Position numbers and translations under genes: made by a program
Notes under the pieces: generated by a model
The model's input: the letters and a program-made list of their open reading frames with translations, nothing else
Databases searched by the model: none
What the model was told of the DNA's origin: nothing
Assembly (NCBI GenBank): GCA_022578605.1
Contig: MU394073.1
Location: forward strand, 527,404-591,403
From: Camillea tinctor
Lineage: Eukaryota > Ascomycota > Sordariomycetes > Xylariales > Xylariaceae
DNA length: 64,000 nucleotides
Direction of reading: 5' to 3'
In this document: in pieces, positions 43,730 through 58,440 of the stretch
How the letters are laid out: each line of letters begins with the position of its first letter
Numbering within the stretch: position 1 is the first letter of the stretch

Positions 43730-46700
43730 TACGGGTCTCTTATGTCACTTCTAAGACAGTCAGTTGCGCCCCTTCCCTTACGATATAAGGCTGTCCACTA
43801 ACCTGACACAATATATATAATCGAATGCTTCTCCTGGAGGTGGTGTTTTATAAATTAAGTATACTGTATATAGGCTTTACTATACAATTCTCGAATCGTT
43901 GTTGGGGCGGTTGGCCTAATGATGGTGGTTTCGGTTCCCGGTTGGAATGAATGGACGTCAGTCTCGAGTTGATATCGATCTGAGACTGTCTATACTAGTT
44001 GGGATCTCGGTTGACGATGTTGTACAAAGGCCTTTTTTCTTTTCGACTGGGGACTCCGGAGTCTTGTATGTCTAGGAGGGATTGCGGCAAGGTGAGGGAA
44101 CAGGTCCAACTTGTATATCAAATGAAGGGAAGGGAAGTTCGAGGAGGGAGCTCGAGTGGTTCCGAAATTTGAGTCACTGAATAAACAAGAACCGATAGGT
44201 TTTAAAAAAGAACGAAGAGGAGCACTCTTAAGAGTCGACCGATCTGTCGATCACCAGACTGGGAGGGAATGAACGTGGTTGAAGGGACCTTGGAGGATAA
44301 TGTAAAAAGGTCGAGAGACAGATCAACCCAGATAAAAACCTTCGATAGGCACTGGTCAACCTGCGGGTGGAATGGTGGAATATGGCAGACCCAAGAAAAG
44401 AGAACCCACACACGCACCCATGCAATGTCTCACTTGGGGAAGAGAGCTGACAAGGGCCCGAAGATGGACCCAACCTTGGTCGACAGGCTTGGGTCGACAG
44501 GTACAGAGGGGCAAGCAGACAAGGCCTGGGAAAGACGGCGTAGAAGAGAATCCCTGTCTGCATGTCTGGGGCAAAAACGGAAACATCAGATGAGTGGGTG
44601 TGTCGACTAGTATGGCGCAGCCACCGCGCGATTCTAAATCTGGATGGGATGGTAAGTTGGTAGTAGTGTTAGTGTAGTGTAGTGAGAGAGGGCATAGTGA
44701 TGTAGAGGTTGAGGGACGAGGTACCGCATAGTTGATGGGTACAAAGCTGTCTAATCGACTAACGCGAGGAACCTAGCCCGGGCTTGAACATGTACTAGGC
44801 GAAGTAGGGTATGTATTGCCCAGCGCATACGACACCTTGCATAATGTCCACCTCGCTTGGAGCCCCAGCAGAAAGAGAGAGTGAGTGAGAGAGATAGCAC
44901 GCTAAGGTTGTAGATTAGATACAGGTACTTTACCTACTATGTATGTAGTACCTAGTAAGTCGTTTAAGCATAATAACGGTTCCTGTGATAGCGTACATCT
45001 GCTGGACTTCAATAGTTAATAAACAGGGATTAGCCATGTACATTTATACAGTACGTATACCCAGCTTATGTTTGACGAATTGATAGCAGGAGCACGTGTA
45101 TGCCTATAGTACATAACTATTTGTACAAGATCATAAATTGAAGTGGGGTTGTTTTCGTTTATCAATAGACGGAAAATTCATTATCTTTCTCTTTTCATCA
45201 ATTCGTCATAACCATTACCAGGTAGGTATAGGTATCTTGATCTATACAATACACTAGCAAAAGCACACTTACCAGACACACCCTCTCTCTATTCCTATTC
45301 CTCCCTCTCTCTTACCACACCATACCATACACTACATACACGCGCGCGCAAAAAAAGGGAAAAAAAAGATTAGTGTAGAGACAAAGAAAGAAAGATAGAC
45401 AAGTAAGAAAAAAAAAAAGACTCGGTGCACATTCGGTGCCTCTTGACCTATTCAAGCAATAGATTCGCGCTCCCTCTGCACAATTTTCTTCTTCTTTCCA
45501 AGGCAAGTCAAGGTTGGAAACATGCATGCATAAGCCCACAACTTATGATAGGTTGAGCACACCGCTAGGTAGGTACCTACAGTAACGTCGTCAACCACAC
45601 AATTTGCATAATCTATCTTTTCCTTCCCAAAGCAACTTGAGATGGCGCGTGTTCGGCTGCAACATTGCACAGCCAGTCGCTGAAAGCCGTCAGACCGTCT
45701 AGCCCTCGCACCATTCACCCAAGTTTTCTCAGGTTTCTCAATAATACTCAATGGCCACTCAAAGAGCCGGAATGCAAGGTACTGTTCAGGATACCTCTGG
45801 CTTTCCTATGGTTCGAACACACTTGCGGCACCGCCTGTGGGGGTTTACTCTCTCTCTTCTAACTCCCTCCGACCCTTTTCTGTGTTTCTCACTCAATCAC
45901 TGTTTCTCTATTGCCCATTGCCCTCCTCTCCTTCACCCCTCTAATAACTTCGCCCCAGGTTCGCTAGTGACTTGATGCTCATCCAATACTCATCCAGTGT
46001 TTGACCACCTACCTAGGTCCTCCGGCTCCGGGTCGACTGGAATCATGCGCCTCGTCAACGTTGCAGGAAACAGGAAACAGACTCCAAGGGATGCGCGAAA
46101 CACGCAGGATTTCACCAGCGATGAGAGCATTGAAAACGAATGCTAGGGTAAACCAGGATAAACACCGCTTGGTTGGTATCATACTTCGGGGCTTAATGCA
46201 TCAAAATGCATCGAGAGTGACAGCCGGAGAGGTATGGAGATGGGAATTAACGAGCTGTTTCATTGGAAGGCTAAACTTGACACTTGATTAGCAATGCCTA
46301 AGAATAAACATCTGTGGGCCAGATTATGTAGGTGAATATTGTTTTTATGCAAAGCGCATAAGCGTAATGGCGGTATGCAAGTGAGGCCACCTGCTTCTTG
46401 ATCCCAATACTACACACACTAAAACATCAATCACGCTTGGTATAGTTGCAGTGCAGAGAGTAAGTTGGAGTAAAAATACAAACCCTCTAAAACCAAAAGG
46501 CCCTCCTCTCCATCTCACACTCACACTCACACTCTCTGTCTGCCTTGCCTTAGCACGTTCGTCTTCTGCCTAATAGTATATTTTTGTTATTTAATTTTTG
46601 ATTTTATTTTTCATTCGATGGTCACCGTCACATCTTCAACTCCTGTAGTCAGAGTCAGATAGGATCGTACTATAAGATTCCATAATAAAGCTCCCATTTG

Positions 46701-49700
46701 ACTGGCTGCATTGGCTGCAAATGGAAACACAAATTGGAAACCAGAGGATCAACTTCGTATTGTGAGTGGATGATCCCTCCAGTGCAAAGGATGGCTGGAT
46801 AATTCTCGAGCCTCTCAGGACGTGTTCCTGATATGCAGGCACTTTATGTCTCGCGCCGAAACGCACAATCCAACCAGTAGTAGTCACAGCTGTGAAGGCT
46901 TACGTTGTGACGACTGTCGAATCATAAATCATAGTTATGTTCCACTGGAACGCGCTCTTAGCATCATCGTGAAATGTGCGTATCGCTGTTGTTCCCATCA
47001 CGGAATTACTAGAACCTACGCTACATAGGTACACCACACCACACTACACTGCACTACACTAGACCAGACCGTGTGCCGGCGCGATCCTTTCCTTCCGATA
47101 GGTTCCAGATGGGTGATTGATCAATGACTATCGATGGATCAGAGGCACAAGCCAATCCTCTCAGGCACCTGGGTTGGCTCTTGTGGCAAAAATGCTTATG
47201 AAGCCGCCCGTATTGGTACATAGGCAGGTAGGTAGTGTAGTGTAGTTTTCTTATCACGGTCGTGACAGGAAGATTAGACCAAGTGTGATCAAGAATATGA
47301 TGGGCTGCCACGCAACGCAACACAAGACAAAGAATTTCAGGCCAGCCAAGCATTGCTTGAGGCAGCTGGGCAGCTGAAAAGACTATCTTCGAATACTCGT
47401 AAATAATATGTAACAAGCCATCGCGATTTGTCACTACGAACATGTAGGAAATGAAGATACTATTTCGAATTCCATTCTAGGAAAAAGTAGAGCACAACCA
47501 GACTATCCGGTTGAACCTATTCCGGATCCTCGTCACACTTACACCTAACCACTTACGACAACCACTTACGAGTACGAGACCTCGACTCTCGATATCCATA
47601 TGTCAATGTCAAATTTGTCTTTGATAGAAACTTCTCAGCGCCACCAACTTAGGCCATCGACTTCATCGACTTAGGGAGCTTACTAGTCATTTCATTAGCC
47701 CCCAAGCCGTTGGAGGCGACTCTACCGTTCCCGTCGCGGCTCGGGATCGTAAGCAAATCTTATAGCAAGGTAGGCTATAATGAGGGTTGTCAAAAAACGG
47801 AAAGGGAAAGAAAAGAAGGATAAAAGTGAAAAACAAACGTACCCTAACAACCCCATTACGTACATCCTATATTGAACCGGATCCCTGACCTTCTATTTAC
47901 TGGTACATTGTATGCCTATTACCATTGCTCAGTTCAAATCTGGTACCTAAGTATTGTGTGAGTGAGTATGTCGCGTATGTCGCTTATATCACTTACACCG
48001 AATGATATTGAACCTACTGTAGCACATGGCGCGCTCAAGCACTGAGCAACCACCTCTAAGCTAAGACAATTTATTCCTGCATAAAAAAATTTAAACGCCT
48101 TAGATACTGCATTAGTCACTGCACTGACATACAGTGCGCTGCATAGCCCCCAGGATTTCATTGTTGTTCACTATTCATTAGGCAGGTTATTCGCTAATCA
48201 GTCAATCCACTTTCAAGGATTTCGGGATCCATCGATAACTCTTTATGGCGTGTTTCATTCATTATTATGCTGTGCTCATACACTATGTACACTAATACTA
48301 ATAATCGTTTCCCTGTGCATTGCATTGTACACTACACTAACGGTTGTACATCCAGACATGTGCATTATCGTGACCCATCCCGAATATTGTACTAAATAAT
48401 GGCTATGTGGGCACCGGACCAAGTCCCGAAAGAGGCAGCTTCACAGAGCCCGGACGATCTTCCACGAGAGATGCCCAGACAAGTCCAGGTGGGTTGGTGC
48501 TTGACTTCCGGGTTCTAATGTACCCCATCTAGACTTCATGGAAGCTTTCCGGCTCGTTGTACCAGGACCATTTAGTCCCCTCTTGAGGGAGAACACCCCC
48601 CGTCTATCCTAGTGTTAGTGAAAGGTTACTGCCCAATTTGCCTTATTATGCGACCTTGACACTTGCCACTTGACTTCCACAGTGCTGGAACTTGTACGAA
48701 TATGCATATACTGAGACTTAGTTAGTTGGTTGTAAGAGCTTACCTACACCAACTACACTAACTAACATGCAGCAACTTCGTTGTGTCTCTGGGAAACATA
48801 AGTATATTTCCCTTAAGAGGTACATAGAGCTTTGTGCTGCATGGGGAGGTATGTATCTACTAGGTATGTCTTTTTGGTTTATCATTTATTTCCCTCCAAC
48901 TAATTATGTCTGTTTATTTATTTTGTTTTGATTTATTTTCTGTATTTATTCTTTTATCGGTCCAATCCCAATACCCTGTACCTTGCATATCAGTTTTGTG
49001 CCTGCAGTATTCGTCCTGCAGGAACAATGCATAGCTGCAGAATATATTAACTGATTATTGGATCGGGAATAATGCGAACTACATAAAGAGCCCACCCAAG
49101 ATCACTCGGTGTCATGTCAAAGATGTTTCCACATATGTATAATAAATGCATCATAACTCAACGGTGAAGAGGAAATACTTCGGGTCTATATGCACCCCAG
49201 CACAACAAAGTCATAACAGTACGTAGGTAGTACTTGTCCGAGATGGACCACATACATACAACACTAGTGTACAACACTCAAGTTATTGGATATGGTACAG
49301 TGTCCAGCCTCGTGGATATTATGTAGTATGTCAATTGAAATGTTATGTACCTGCCTAGCTACCTAGCTACATAGCTATAAACCACTGTAACAAGACTTGT
49401 CATTTCAATGAAGCTCGCCTATATTAGCTATTTGCTAATATGTTGGCGTGTGCACACAAACCCTGGCCATTGCCCTTCTTCCTATTGAGCCCAGAAACCC
49501 ATCTAATAATTAGCGAACGGCCAAAACAATGCTTGTGAGAGAGAGAAGCCATTTGATACCAGAGGAGCCAATATACGTAGAAAATGGTCAGTGCAATCCA
49601 GGTCACGGTGGCAATAAGGACGATAGTCGGTCAATGTCGGTGATCCCGCTGTCCTATATGGACAACATTCCTCTCAAGCATGGGTAGATGATAAATTCAG

Positions 49701-50279
49701 GACGGAGGTTCAAGTACTCTATGTACACTACCTAGGTAGTACCTAGGCTACTAGGTATCCTACTATGTATCCTGTCTGCAACACGGTACCACCGCCTTGG
49801 AACATACGATAACTGGAGCAAGATGCAACTGACAATTATCATGCCATGCTCATTCATTGCATATATCGGTTTACCGTACATATATACCATGTTATAGATG
49901 TTATACGTACTGTACCGTACCTATGTACCTAGCACAATCACACCGCACATTCCAGCATGCATACCTAATATTTCATATTTTGTAGTACGATTAGCACGCT
50001 TACTTACTTTACCTAAATATATAACCATATATCTACCTAGGTATATATCTATATATTTTGAGTAAAGTGCGTGAATAGGTGAACAGTAACAGATGAATAG
50101 CACAAGAGAAAAAAAAAATAGATAGAGGGGACTTACACACTAGGGAATTCCCCGAGGTCCCTTAGACCGATCTTTTCCAATAAATTGTACATAAACCGCT
50201 GCCCAAAGCATCCGCCATCTAGCTTACCAGCATATTTTCGCTCCCTTCTTCTCTGTAGATCATGGTTCTATATTTTCAT

Positions 50280-51764
50280 AGGTCAAGGGCCAAACTTTAG
50301 GCGGGCCGCTCGCAAGACCCGCGGTCTCTTCCGGTACCCGTCAGCGGAGTTGAGGAAGCCGGAGACAGGGACCGAATCAGGGAAAGCGTCTTGGTCAGGA
50401 CTACTCCCCCAGATTTCCAAATGGTATGAGAACCTACCAGGGACACCCCGTTTTAACTGGATCCTTCTTAATGCGAGCGAGACCCAGAATCTGCACCCAA
50501 TGACAAGGCGGTCGAAATGAATAGCCCATTCAGTTTAGCCTCGACCAAGGGTTAGGAGCATTTTTGTTCGCAGGTGTGATTCTGGAAGATCTCGACAACT
50601 TGCTTGGCTTTCCAACCGGTAAATATTCAGCCAATCAATCCCTATACCGGTTGATACCCATGTTTGGCGAGTTCGGGGTCTTGATCTACATTCGGGCCTA
50701 CGAGGTAAACAATTCTTTTTTTTTTCTTCCAGTCTTTGTTTGGCCTCGTGTCAGAGCAGAGAATAGGTACTAATCTACTTAGTAGATATTTTTAATAGTT
50801 TCTTCTTCTTCCACTATACCCGAGCCAACAGGTACAATGTTAGTATAGTAAAGCAAAGTGGTAAGTTTACTGGGACGATGGATCGTCTATCACGCACGTG
50901 AGGAGAACACTAATCAGACCCAAGACACTATCTACCTAGTCAGCCTGTCAACTCTCTCCATAAACACCCGAGGCACAATAGTTTATCCAAGCCTCCTCTT
51001 CCGGATGTCTGCAATGCTAGATGATCTGCCTCCAGGAACCACTACACTAGGTAGAGGGAACTACCACAGGAACCGTTCAATGCTGTTAGCTGTAGCTGCG
51101 CGTAGGGTCAGCTCACAACATCCGCATCCGCAAGTACAATGAGGAGCAAGCAGACATACATGCATACATATCTACATACATACAGCAATGACCCCGTCAG
51201 GACGATTCAGGGTTGCAATTTCGTTATCTACTATGCTCAATGCCAACATCATCGCTTGATAGGAGCAATCCTTCCCTCCCTTTCCTCTTCCTCTTCCCCT
51301 TCCCCACGAGGTTGCTTGTCGAACATCAGACCCTTGGGTGGATTCGTAGTGTATGTGCAGACCAAGCACCCAATGCCATGCTTGCCGTACCTCACCGTTG
51401 CGAACAGATCTGACGACGGTCAGACCCAGGAACGTGTCTTGGTGACTAGCATGGCTGGCCGGTCGAACTACCTAGGCCGCCCAGGCCATGCTACCCTTGA
51501 CTTACACTAGCAGGCCAGCCTCAAGGGTTCTCTGGAATCCAGTCTTCCCCGTCGATATTAATGCCACTAATGCAGGTCGGGCCAATTGGCATTGTTCCGT
51601 TGGTCTTCTCGAAGTCTTCCGGGTTTCAGGACTCCATCACCGACCCCGGCGAAGGTGTGATTGGGTTTACGTATGAGGACCACCGAGCCAGGCTTGATCG
51701 CCAGTCGGAATGCCGATGGATCAATCTTGTATCGGCGCCCATACATAATTATCAGGGCCATTAA
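50280..51764. pseudogene. Possible eroded gene, family not recognised
   Basis: Compared with its surroundings this island is GC-richer and contains several protein-like stretches in changing + frames: LLPQISKWYENLPGTPRFNW (about 50400-50460), YSANQSLYRLIPMFGEFGVL (about 50620-50680), RMSAMLDDLPPGTTTLGRGN (about 51003-51062) and FQDSITDPGEGVIGFTYEDH (about 51624-51684). They cannot be joined into one frame with convincing splice sites. I do not recognise the family. It may be a decayed gene or chance; confidence is low. Confidence 0.25.
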
Positions 51765-54700
51765 TTGTTGCATGTCATTGAAGCCCACCCTGTAAATTCG
51801 GGGACCCATCTTACCTTCTGATGACCCCACTAGGAATAATTACGCCTCCAGTCCACTGTCCCAGAACCATAGACACGGAGCATTTAGAAGCTGCAATAGA
51901 AGGTTTCGAACAGTCGATGGAAAACCGAACAGACAAGGTAGACAACCAACCAACCGGACAGCCAAGCCAGACTAAACTAGACCATCTGGCCATCAATTCA
52001 TCTATCCATCATCCAACACCAACGGCAACAACAGGGGTCCTAGGTGTGTCCTAGGTGTGTTAATCATGGATGAGGTGACAGTTCGTAGTCGCAGTCGTTG
52101 GAGTTGAGCTATCAATTATCGCTATCGAAAGCACGCATCAAGCTACGACCCGTTCTCCTCGTGAACAGACCGACACAGGGCCTTAGCTATCATTAGTTGC
52201 AAGTCAATTCAATAACGGTTCGTAATTCCGCGTTACATCCATTCGCCTCAATCTTATCAATATCTCTTGTTACCTCCACCTCGCCTATGTTTTGGTCACC
52301 TGGGTGTCGAGGCTCTCTTGTAATTATCAGATTGTTACGCGAGAACTATACTCTGCACGTTTGGTTGCTAAGTACATACCGCTACTGCTTCTATTATTAT
52401 TACCATCTATGTATCATTCTCATCTCTCTGTCGAACGCATACCAGGCTCCTCTCCTGGGGTGCATAGTAGATCTGTTGGAGATCTTATTTAATCTATCCC
52501 TCCCATCACGATTTGGCAATGCCTGCGCAGCCGCGCATGGTAGATCGTCATATGTTGCAGAGGTCTAAATTGGGGTTGCTCGAGAAACCTTGGAGCCACA
52601 AGAGATCTCTCAGCAGGGTGGGCTTATCGAGCGCCGTGATGATTAGAACCTCATTGTCGCGAACCTGGGAATCTCATGACAGACAGGCCTAGCTGAAGCG
52701 GTCACCCCGGCGAGGAATGGCGAATATTTCCTGTGACTAACGAGAATGTTCTTTTTTTTTTCGTATGTATGTCGGAGCTTGTCAATGTCAATAAGGCCTG
52801 TCCAAGCTGCTGCCACTGTATGCAGTGTGGTGTAGCTAGTGTATAGTGTATCTCAGTCTGGCAATGCCTACAACTGCTAGATTCGATAAGTAGTGTATGT
52901 CAATTGATACGGTACTAGGTAGTAGCGTATAAGGTAACCTAAGCTAACCTTAGGTCCACTGGTGTAGTTAGGTCATTAGCAATGCTGCCGGGTTGTTGGT
53001 GTGCTTCCGCTTCCAGAAACTCATCCCCACTCATGCAGTTACACACATAAAGGCGGTCAATTACCGCACCCTCCAACGCCCATCCCTACTCGGGTGAGCC
53101 TTCATGCAGGTACGAAACCCCTTCCGCGTGGGTACGCAATACATGCATACACTTGTCCCGGCATTGACATCGTTTCACATGAAGTAAGTGGTGTACACTG
53201 GCAGTACACCAGTCAACTAATTGATGCGACCCCATCACCGTACAGATCTAGTGTTTACTAAAAACTCGTCACCTAACTAGACTGAGTCGAGCGATGGTTC
53301 AATCAAGTCGCTTAGTCCGAAAGACTAGGTAATTATAGAAATGCTAAACACCTGGTTTCTATTGCGATTTCGAAGCTATCTTACAACTATAGATAAACTA
53401 TGACTCCATGTATACCGTAGCAAACGTGTACGTAAGCGTAGATATCTGATAGCAAGTCAATCCCCCCACGTGTTCCCCCTCTCCCCTCCCCTCCCCCCAT
53501 CGTTCATCGTGAATATCTTATCAACACACCGAAAGAAAAAAGAGTATAGGGCCATAATAGAAGAAACAAAAGATAAAAAGTTTAAAAAAAAAAGCTTATG
53601 TAGTTACATACGCTATCAATCACCTGCCTAATGAACCCACCGGGCCTTAGGTACGACATCTGCTGAATGACGGCTTATTACCTAGGTAGATGCCTACTTA
53701 GTGACGGTAGAGTTGATGACCATACATCATACATGTGGACTTTGAAGTCATTTGGGGATTTAGACTTTCCCCAAGTTATTAGGTTCAATTACATCAGAAC
53801 ATTAGGGTTAAACTACTAACATCATCCATGATTGCATGTTTCACTACGTGAAGCCGATAAACTCAATTCAACTAAGCTGAAGGGAACAACCTTCCTGTGT
53901 AGCGGGACTTTTGCCAAGCCAGGTTTTAGCGGAAGACAACCGACGTCATTTGGGGCTCCCTTCTCAACCACTATCTAATGCTGCAACGAGAGAGACTCTA
54001 GCCATACCTAGCACCAGCATAACGATCTCTCTACTCCTCCTTCAAAGTACGCAGACGTGTTACGAATACGTGTATCAATTCTAGATACTTGTCTTATTTG
54101 TGTATCCTTTTAGTCTTGGTCTTTACACTAGACAGCACCTCCAGCTGAATCTGCACACCGCATTCATGCATAGGAGGTGTGCGGTCAGAAAGGAGGGCAG
54201 AGGCGCTTAAGGGAGAAAAAAAAGGGTAACTTCTGGTCAGAGTATCTGGTTAGAGTATCTCGGACGAGGGGGGCACCGATGCAGACGCAATACTTACCTA
54301 CCTGAATATCTACATAGTCCATTCAATAATGGCGCCTTTTTGGGGTTGCACCTCGCAGAAGCATCATGCAATGTTGGGTCTCCAAAAAGAGAGAATCAAG
54401 CACATGGCAGGCATTTGGCGAAAAGACATGAGAGACCGACTGCAACTGCAGACGCCCACCGCCTCTATGTCCCCTTCACCGCGCAACTCGGAGATGGGGC
54501 CAAGGCGCTCCGGATGCTGCAATCTGCAATCTGCAATGCAGGCAGCGTCTGAATGGGATTTTCGTCACTCGTCCTCTCGGCCAATCCTGATTGTCTGCCA
54601 CCATGCAGGTTATGAGGGACCTTGCAGTAGCTGGTCGGGTCTTCACTTCGGGTCTCTCTGTGGGCTTACATAGTACATACAACTCGTACATACAACTCGC

Positions 54701-57700
54701 TTCCCTGCCTACCCACGAGCCCGCTTGCCCGCTTGCCCGCCAACCTACCTATCTATCTTCCTAAAGGTTGAGAGAAAAACCAACCTTCCCGACTGGCGGG
54801 CGTGCCGAACACGGCCACATCCACATACACACATCCAGCATTTGCTGCCAGGGCACTGCCAAACTAGCCACACTTTGACAAGCCTGGATTGTCAAATAAC
54901 TTGCGCAATTCCACATTCCACATTGAGATTCTCGTTTTCACAACTGCCGATGGGTAAAGTGGGCAGAAAGGAAAGCGCCGGCGGTGAACGTTCGTCTAAC
55001 CCTCAACTGAGCATCTTTGTATTGTACACCAGAGGCGGTATCAATGGAGTAGCAGGCCGAAGCGAGGGCATCGCCCTATCCTATGGATACCACCGACTTT
55101 CCTGGTCCTATGATGAACTCTGCCTGGTGAGATCGCGGGATCCTCCCGAGTAGTGTACGTTCCTTGACAAACCACGGTTCGGACTTCTTTGCCGTGAGAT
55201 GCAATTAAGATTGTCGAGAAAGGGTAAGTCTGGCTTCAATAGCAGCCGTTACACGCATCCGTCAGTGCTGAGCACGCGCAGTTCAGCTCCATTGAATTAC
55301 CTCCTATCCTACACTACACCACATTGCACTAACCTAGGTACATACATTCCTTCGACATACGCAGGAGGTCCTTCACTGCTACCCAAGATATCTGGGCCTT
55401 GGTGGTGCTACTTTTATCACCAACGACCCGATCGGCAGGCGAGAAACGAAGAAAGAGAGAGGGAAAAGAAAAAAGGTCTCATCCGTAGTTCATTGAAGCA
55501 AATCCTCCACCGTCCTCTCGCCCAATAATGTGACAAGATCGGTCTTGGTAGATTGCTCCGCTGACACTGGTAAGCTCGCTGACATGTTGACGAATATCGA
55601 GCAGCAGCATGAAACCTCCCATGATAGTCGCTCTCTCACGACTATTTTGGAGTGCATGTCTTACCTACTTACGCGGGAGGTGCATACAGGCACGTTTTTC
55701 TGTTCTGCTTTTTGAAGGAGAGAATGCAACTTTGATATGCAACCCCAAGTTTTAGTCGTGCGTCTCATTGGCAGCTGCGCGGGACTTAATGGCCTAGTCT
55801 TTCTACGAAATCTCACTTGCGCCATCAGTTTCCATCTTTAAACTCTTCGTCGATCCCCCTCATCTGCTAATTTAATGTACGCAACGAGGACACTAAATGA
55901 CGCTGGTAATATACTAGCGCTCTATAGACTTTGTTTGTCATCGTTTCTATAAATCAACTGTTCGGTCTCACCAAGCTGACTATACTGCAGAGTAAATGTC
56001 ATACGTTATATTACATGTTGGGGGCCAATGGTCGCCGAGAAGAAAGACCAAAAAAAAAAAAGCAAACGAAAAAAAAAAGTGCCACCACCATGAGGCTGGC
56101 TGGACGTGTATGTTATGCATGCCATGTATGCCATGTACACTAGCCTTCTGCATTTTCAATTTTCGTGGGCAAAGGAAGAGCTGAGTGCGGTTTGGCTGGT
56201 TGCATTCGGGTTGTCAACTACCAGATTATCAAAACATACGTATGTGCATAGTTAAGTATGTAGTCGTACATGCGTTAGGATGTCACACGCTATCAGATCT
56301 ACAAACATAGTGTAAGTCAAACCAGCAGACCCAGCTGCCCCGAGGAAGCGATATCCGGGATAATGCCCGTAGGTACCTCACTACCGCCATCAAGGTCCGC
56401 CGAAAGAGCGAGAGGCTTGAAGATGGTTCTAACTACGCCGGGCGGATCTTGCGCATCCTTCCAAAACTGGTAGCCGGTGCCGAAGGAGGGTTTTATCGTT
56501 CGGCCAGGGGGAAAGGAAGAGGGCCGACTTAGACTTATCACGATATATCAATCTCCAGCCACCGCCGTCTTTTTCTTGTCTCTAAGAAAGGACGGACTTG
56601 CCTTGCCTTATTCTCGCATTGATTGCAAATTACCAAGAAAACTCAAGGGATGGTAGGTATTCCAAGATTTTTCTCTATTTTTATTATTATCTCTCTATGA
56701 TGTACCACCCCCTCTTTCGCTCGGTCCTGATGCTATGATGCCGAGATTCTTATCACTTCTGTAGTCTACTACATAAGAGGACCGTGGTCTATCATATATC
56801 ATTTTGAACTAAAAGTTTTTTTCTCTCTCTCTCTCCTCACAAGGCCAAATAGGCGAGTACGATATGTAGCATATAGGATAAGACAAGTTAGCTAATCCGC
56901 AGGTATATCGAGAGTCAAGGATTTACCAGGGGGTATACCTAACCTCCAAGGTTCATAGAAAGCAGTAAAGCCGGGGGAGGGTGGCTTTTTTCTCTGACAC
57001 TGGATCGGTGCCTGTTAATATAAGCCGGGGTTTCTGTTTATCCCTTGACTCAGTAAATCCAGTCATAGCAGTTGGTGAATTAGTAGGTGGTCAAAAGACA
57101 ATAAGAAAGGGCTTCTATATTTTTTGCTTATTCAATTCAATGACTATCCTCACATATTGACTTCCTTTTCTTTCTCTTCCCGGTCGTGTTATGTATGGCT
57201 TGGCATTGCCCTCTTTTCTTTCTCGCCGCGAGCATGGCTGATACACTAGGCAAATGACAAGTCAAGTTTACCTCCCATAGTAAAGGGGGGGTGCGACGTC
57301 GGGAGGCGCTTTGGAACCAAGGTGGCGAAGTCTATCTAGATAATGCTTGATACACAGCTATACCTACCCTTCATACAATATATGCCTTGTTGCTCCGGGG
57401 AAAAGAGGGTAAGTAACAGCCTCTCTACTATGCGCCGCGTAAAGGCAGGGCTACGCACTCCATACAACTAAGTTAGGTAACTAGGGTACCGTGCCAACCT
57501 CACAGGTAGTAGCTAGCGAGTTGGTCAGAGTCGATGAGCATGAAATTATCATCCCCAGGGTCGTTAGAAATTCGTCATAGCTTAACGGAATCCCTCGCCC
57601 TCGTCATCGTAAGACTCGCTAGGATCCAACAAGCAAGTTTACCATACCCGGTTTTTCTTCTGCAATGAACAATCTATTAGAGTGCTTCTCATGCATTTCG

Positions 57701-58118
57701 TTGTACATAGGTTACATACGTACTCACCTGATATCGCATGACGAGTTAATCATCAAGATGAAGCAAAGTAAATAAAATTAATGCTTTTACGTTTTTCTTT
57801 TTCTTCTTTGTTTTACCTTCGCCCCGCCTGGCATACATTCCTAGAGTCTTCGCCGACTCATATCAGGACGGAAGTTAGAAGCCTCACGCACTACATACCT
57901 AGGTATAGAGTATGGATAATCCAATGGAGACTATTACTATAGTGTAGATTGCCACTAGTAGAAAGAACAAGCAGCCACGATGACGCCTTGATGAACGCGT
58001 CAATGCTCTAAATTTAGCAAGCCAAACGGTATGGACGTAAGAGAAGAAGAGCAATGTATATTCTACAGGTTGACATAATCTTACTACGGATGGCATCTAC
58101 CGAGATATTGTCTCAAGC

Positions 58119-58440
58119 TTGAAAGACAGCCCCGACGCCGGGCCTAGACGGCGTAGGACTGCCGGGCTCGTAAGACGTCGTCCACCCAATCACTATAGGT
58201 TTCTACCACCGCCGCTGAGGCCTGTCCGCGGCCTGACCAGCTGGCTCGAGACATTGGGGCGTGTCTTAACCGTCCCCTCAAGCCACGCGAGACAAGCCGT
58301 GAGACACGGGGGAACCAGAAGGTCCCCGCGAAGCCGGTCGTGTCTCAGATACCCTAACTACCCAGCTGCTTTCAAGGCGGACACGGAGAGACAGCTTACA
58401 CATCCAATACCCGGCTCCTACCTAAACCCCCCCCCTCCCC
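58119..58440. other. GC-rich island of unknown origin
   Basis: A sharply GC-rich stretch just downstream of the aldo/keto reductase stop codon, within AT-richer flanks. It is open on + for 109 codons (rich in Arg and Pro) and on - shows a stretch such as ETYSDWVDDVLRARQSYAV. It contains several GTGTCTC/GAGACA-type repeats in both orientations. It may be the remnant of a mobile element or an old coding exon; not recognised. Confidence 0.3.

Noticed and set aside
45751..45975. Short + frame starting MATQRAGMQGTVQDTSG
   Set aside because: Considered as a small mitochondrial or membrane protein because of LRHRLWGFTLSLL, but the downstream part is pyrimidine-rich, no second exon could be joined convincingly and I recognise no family.
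54329..55153. Two + strand open frames (114 and 142 codons)
   Set aside because: Composition typical of translated non-coding DNA (His, Ser, Cys rich without pattern); no domain.
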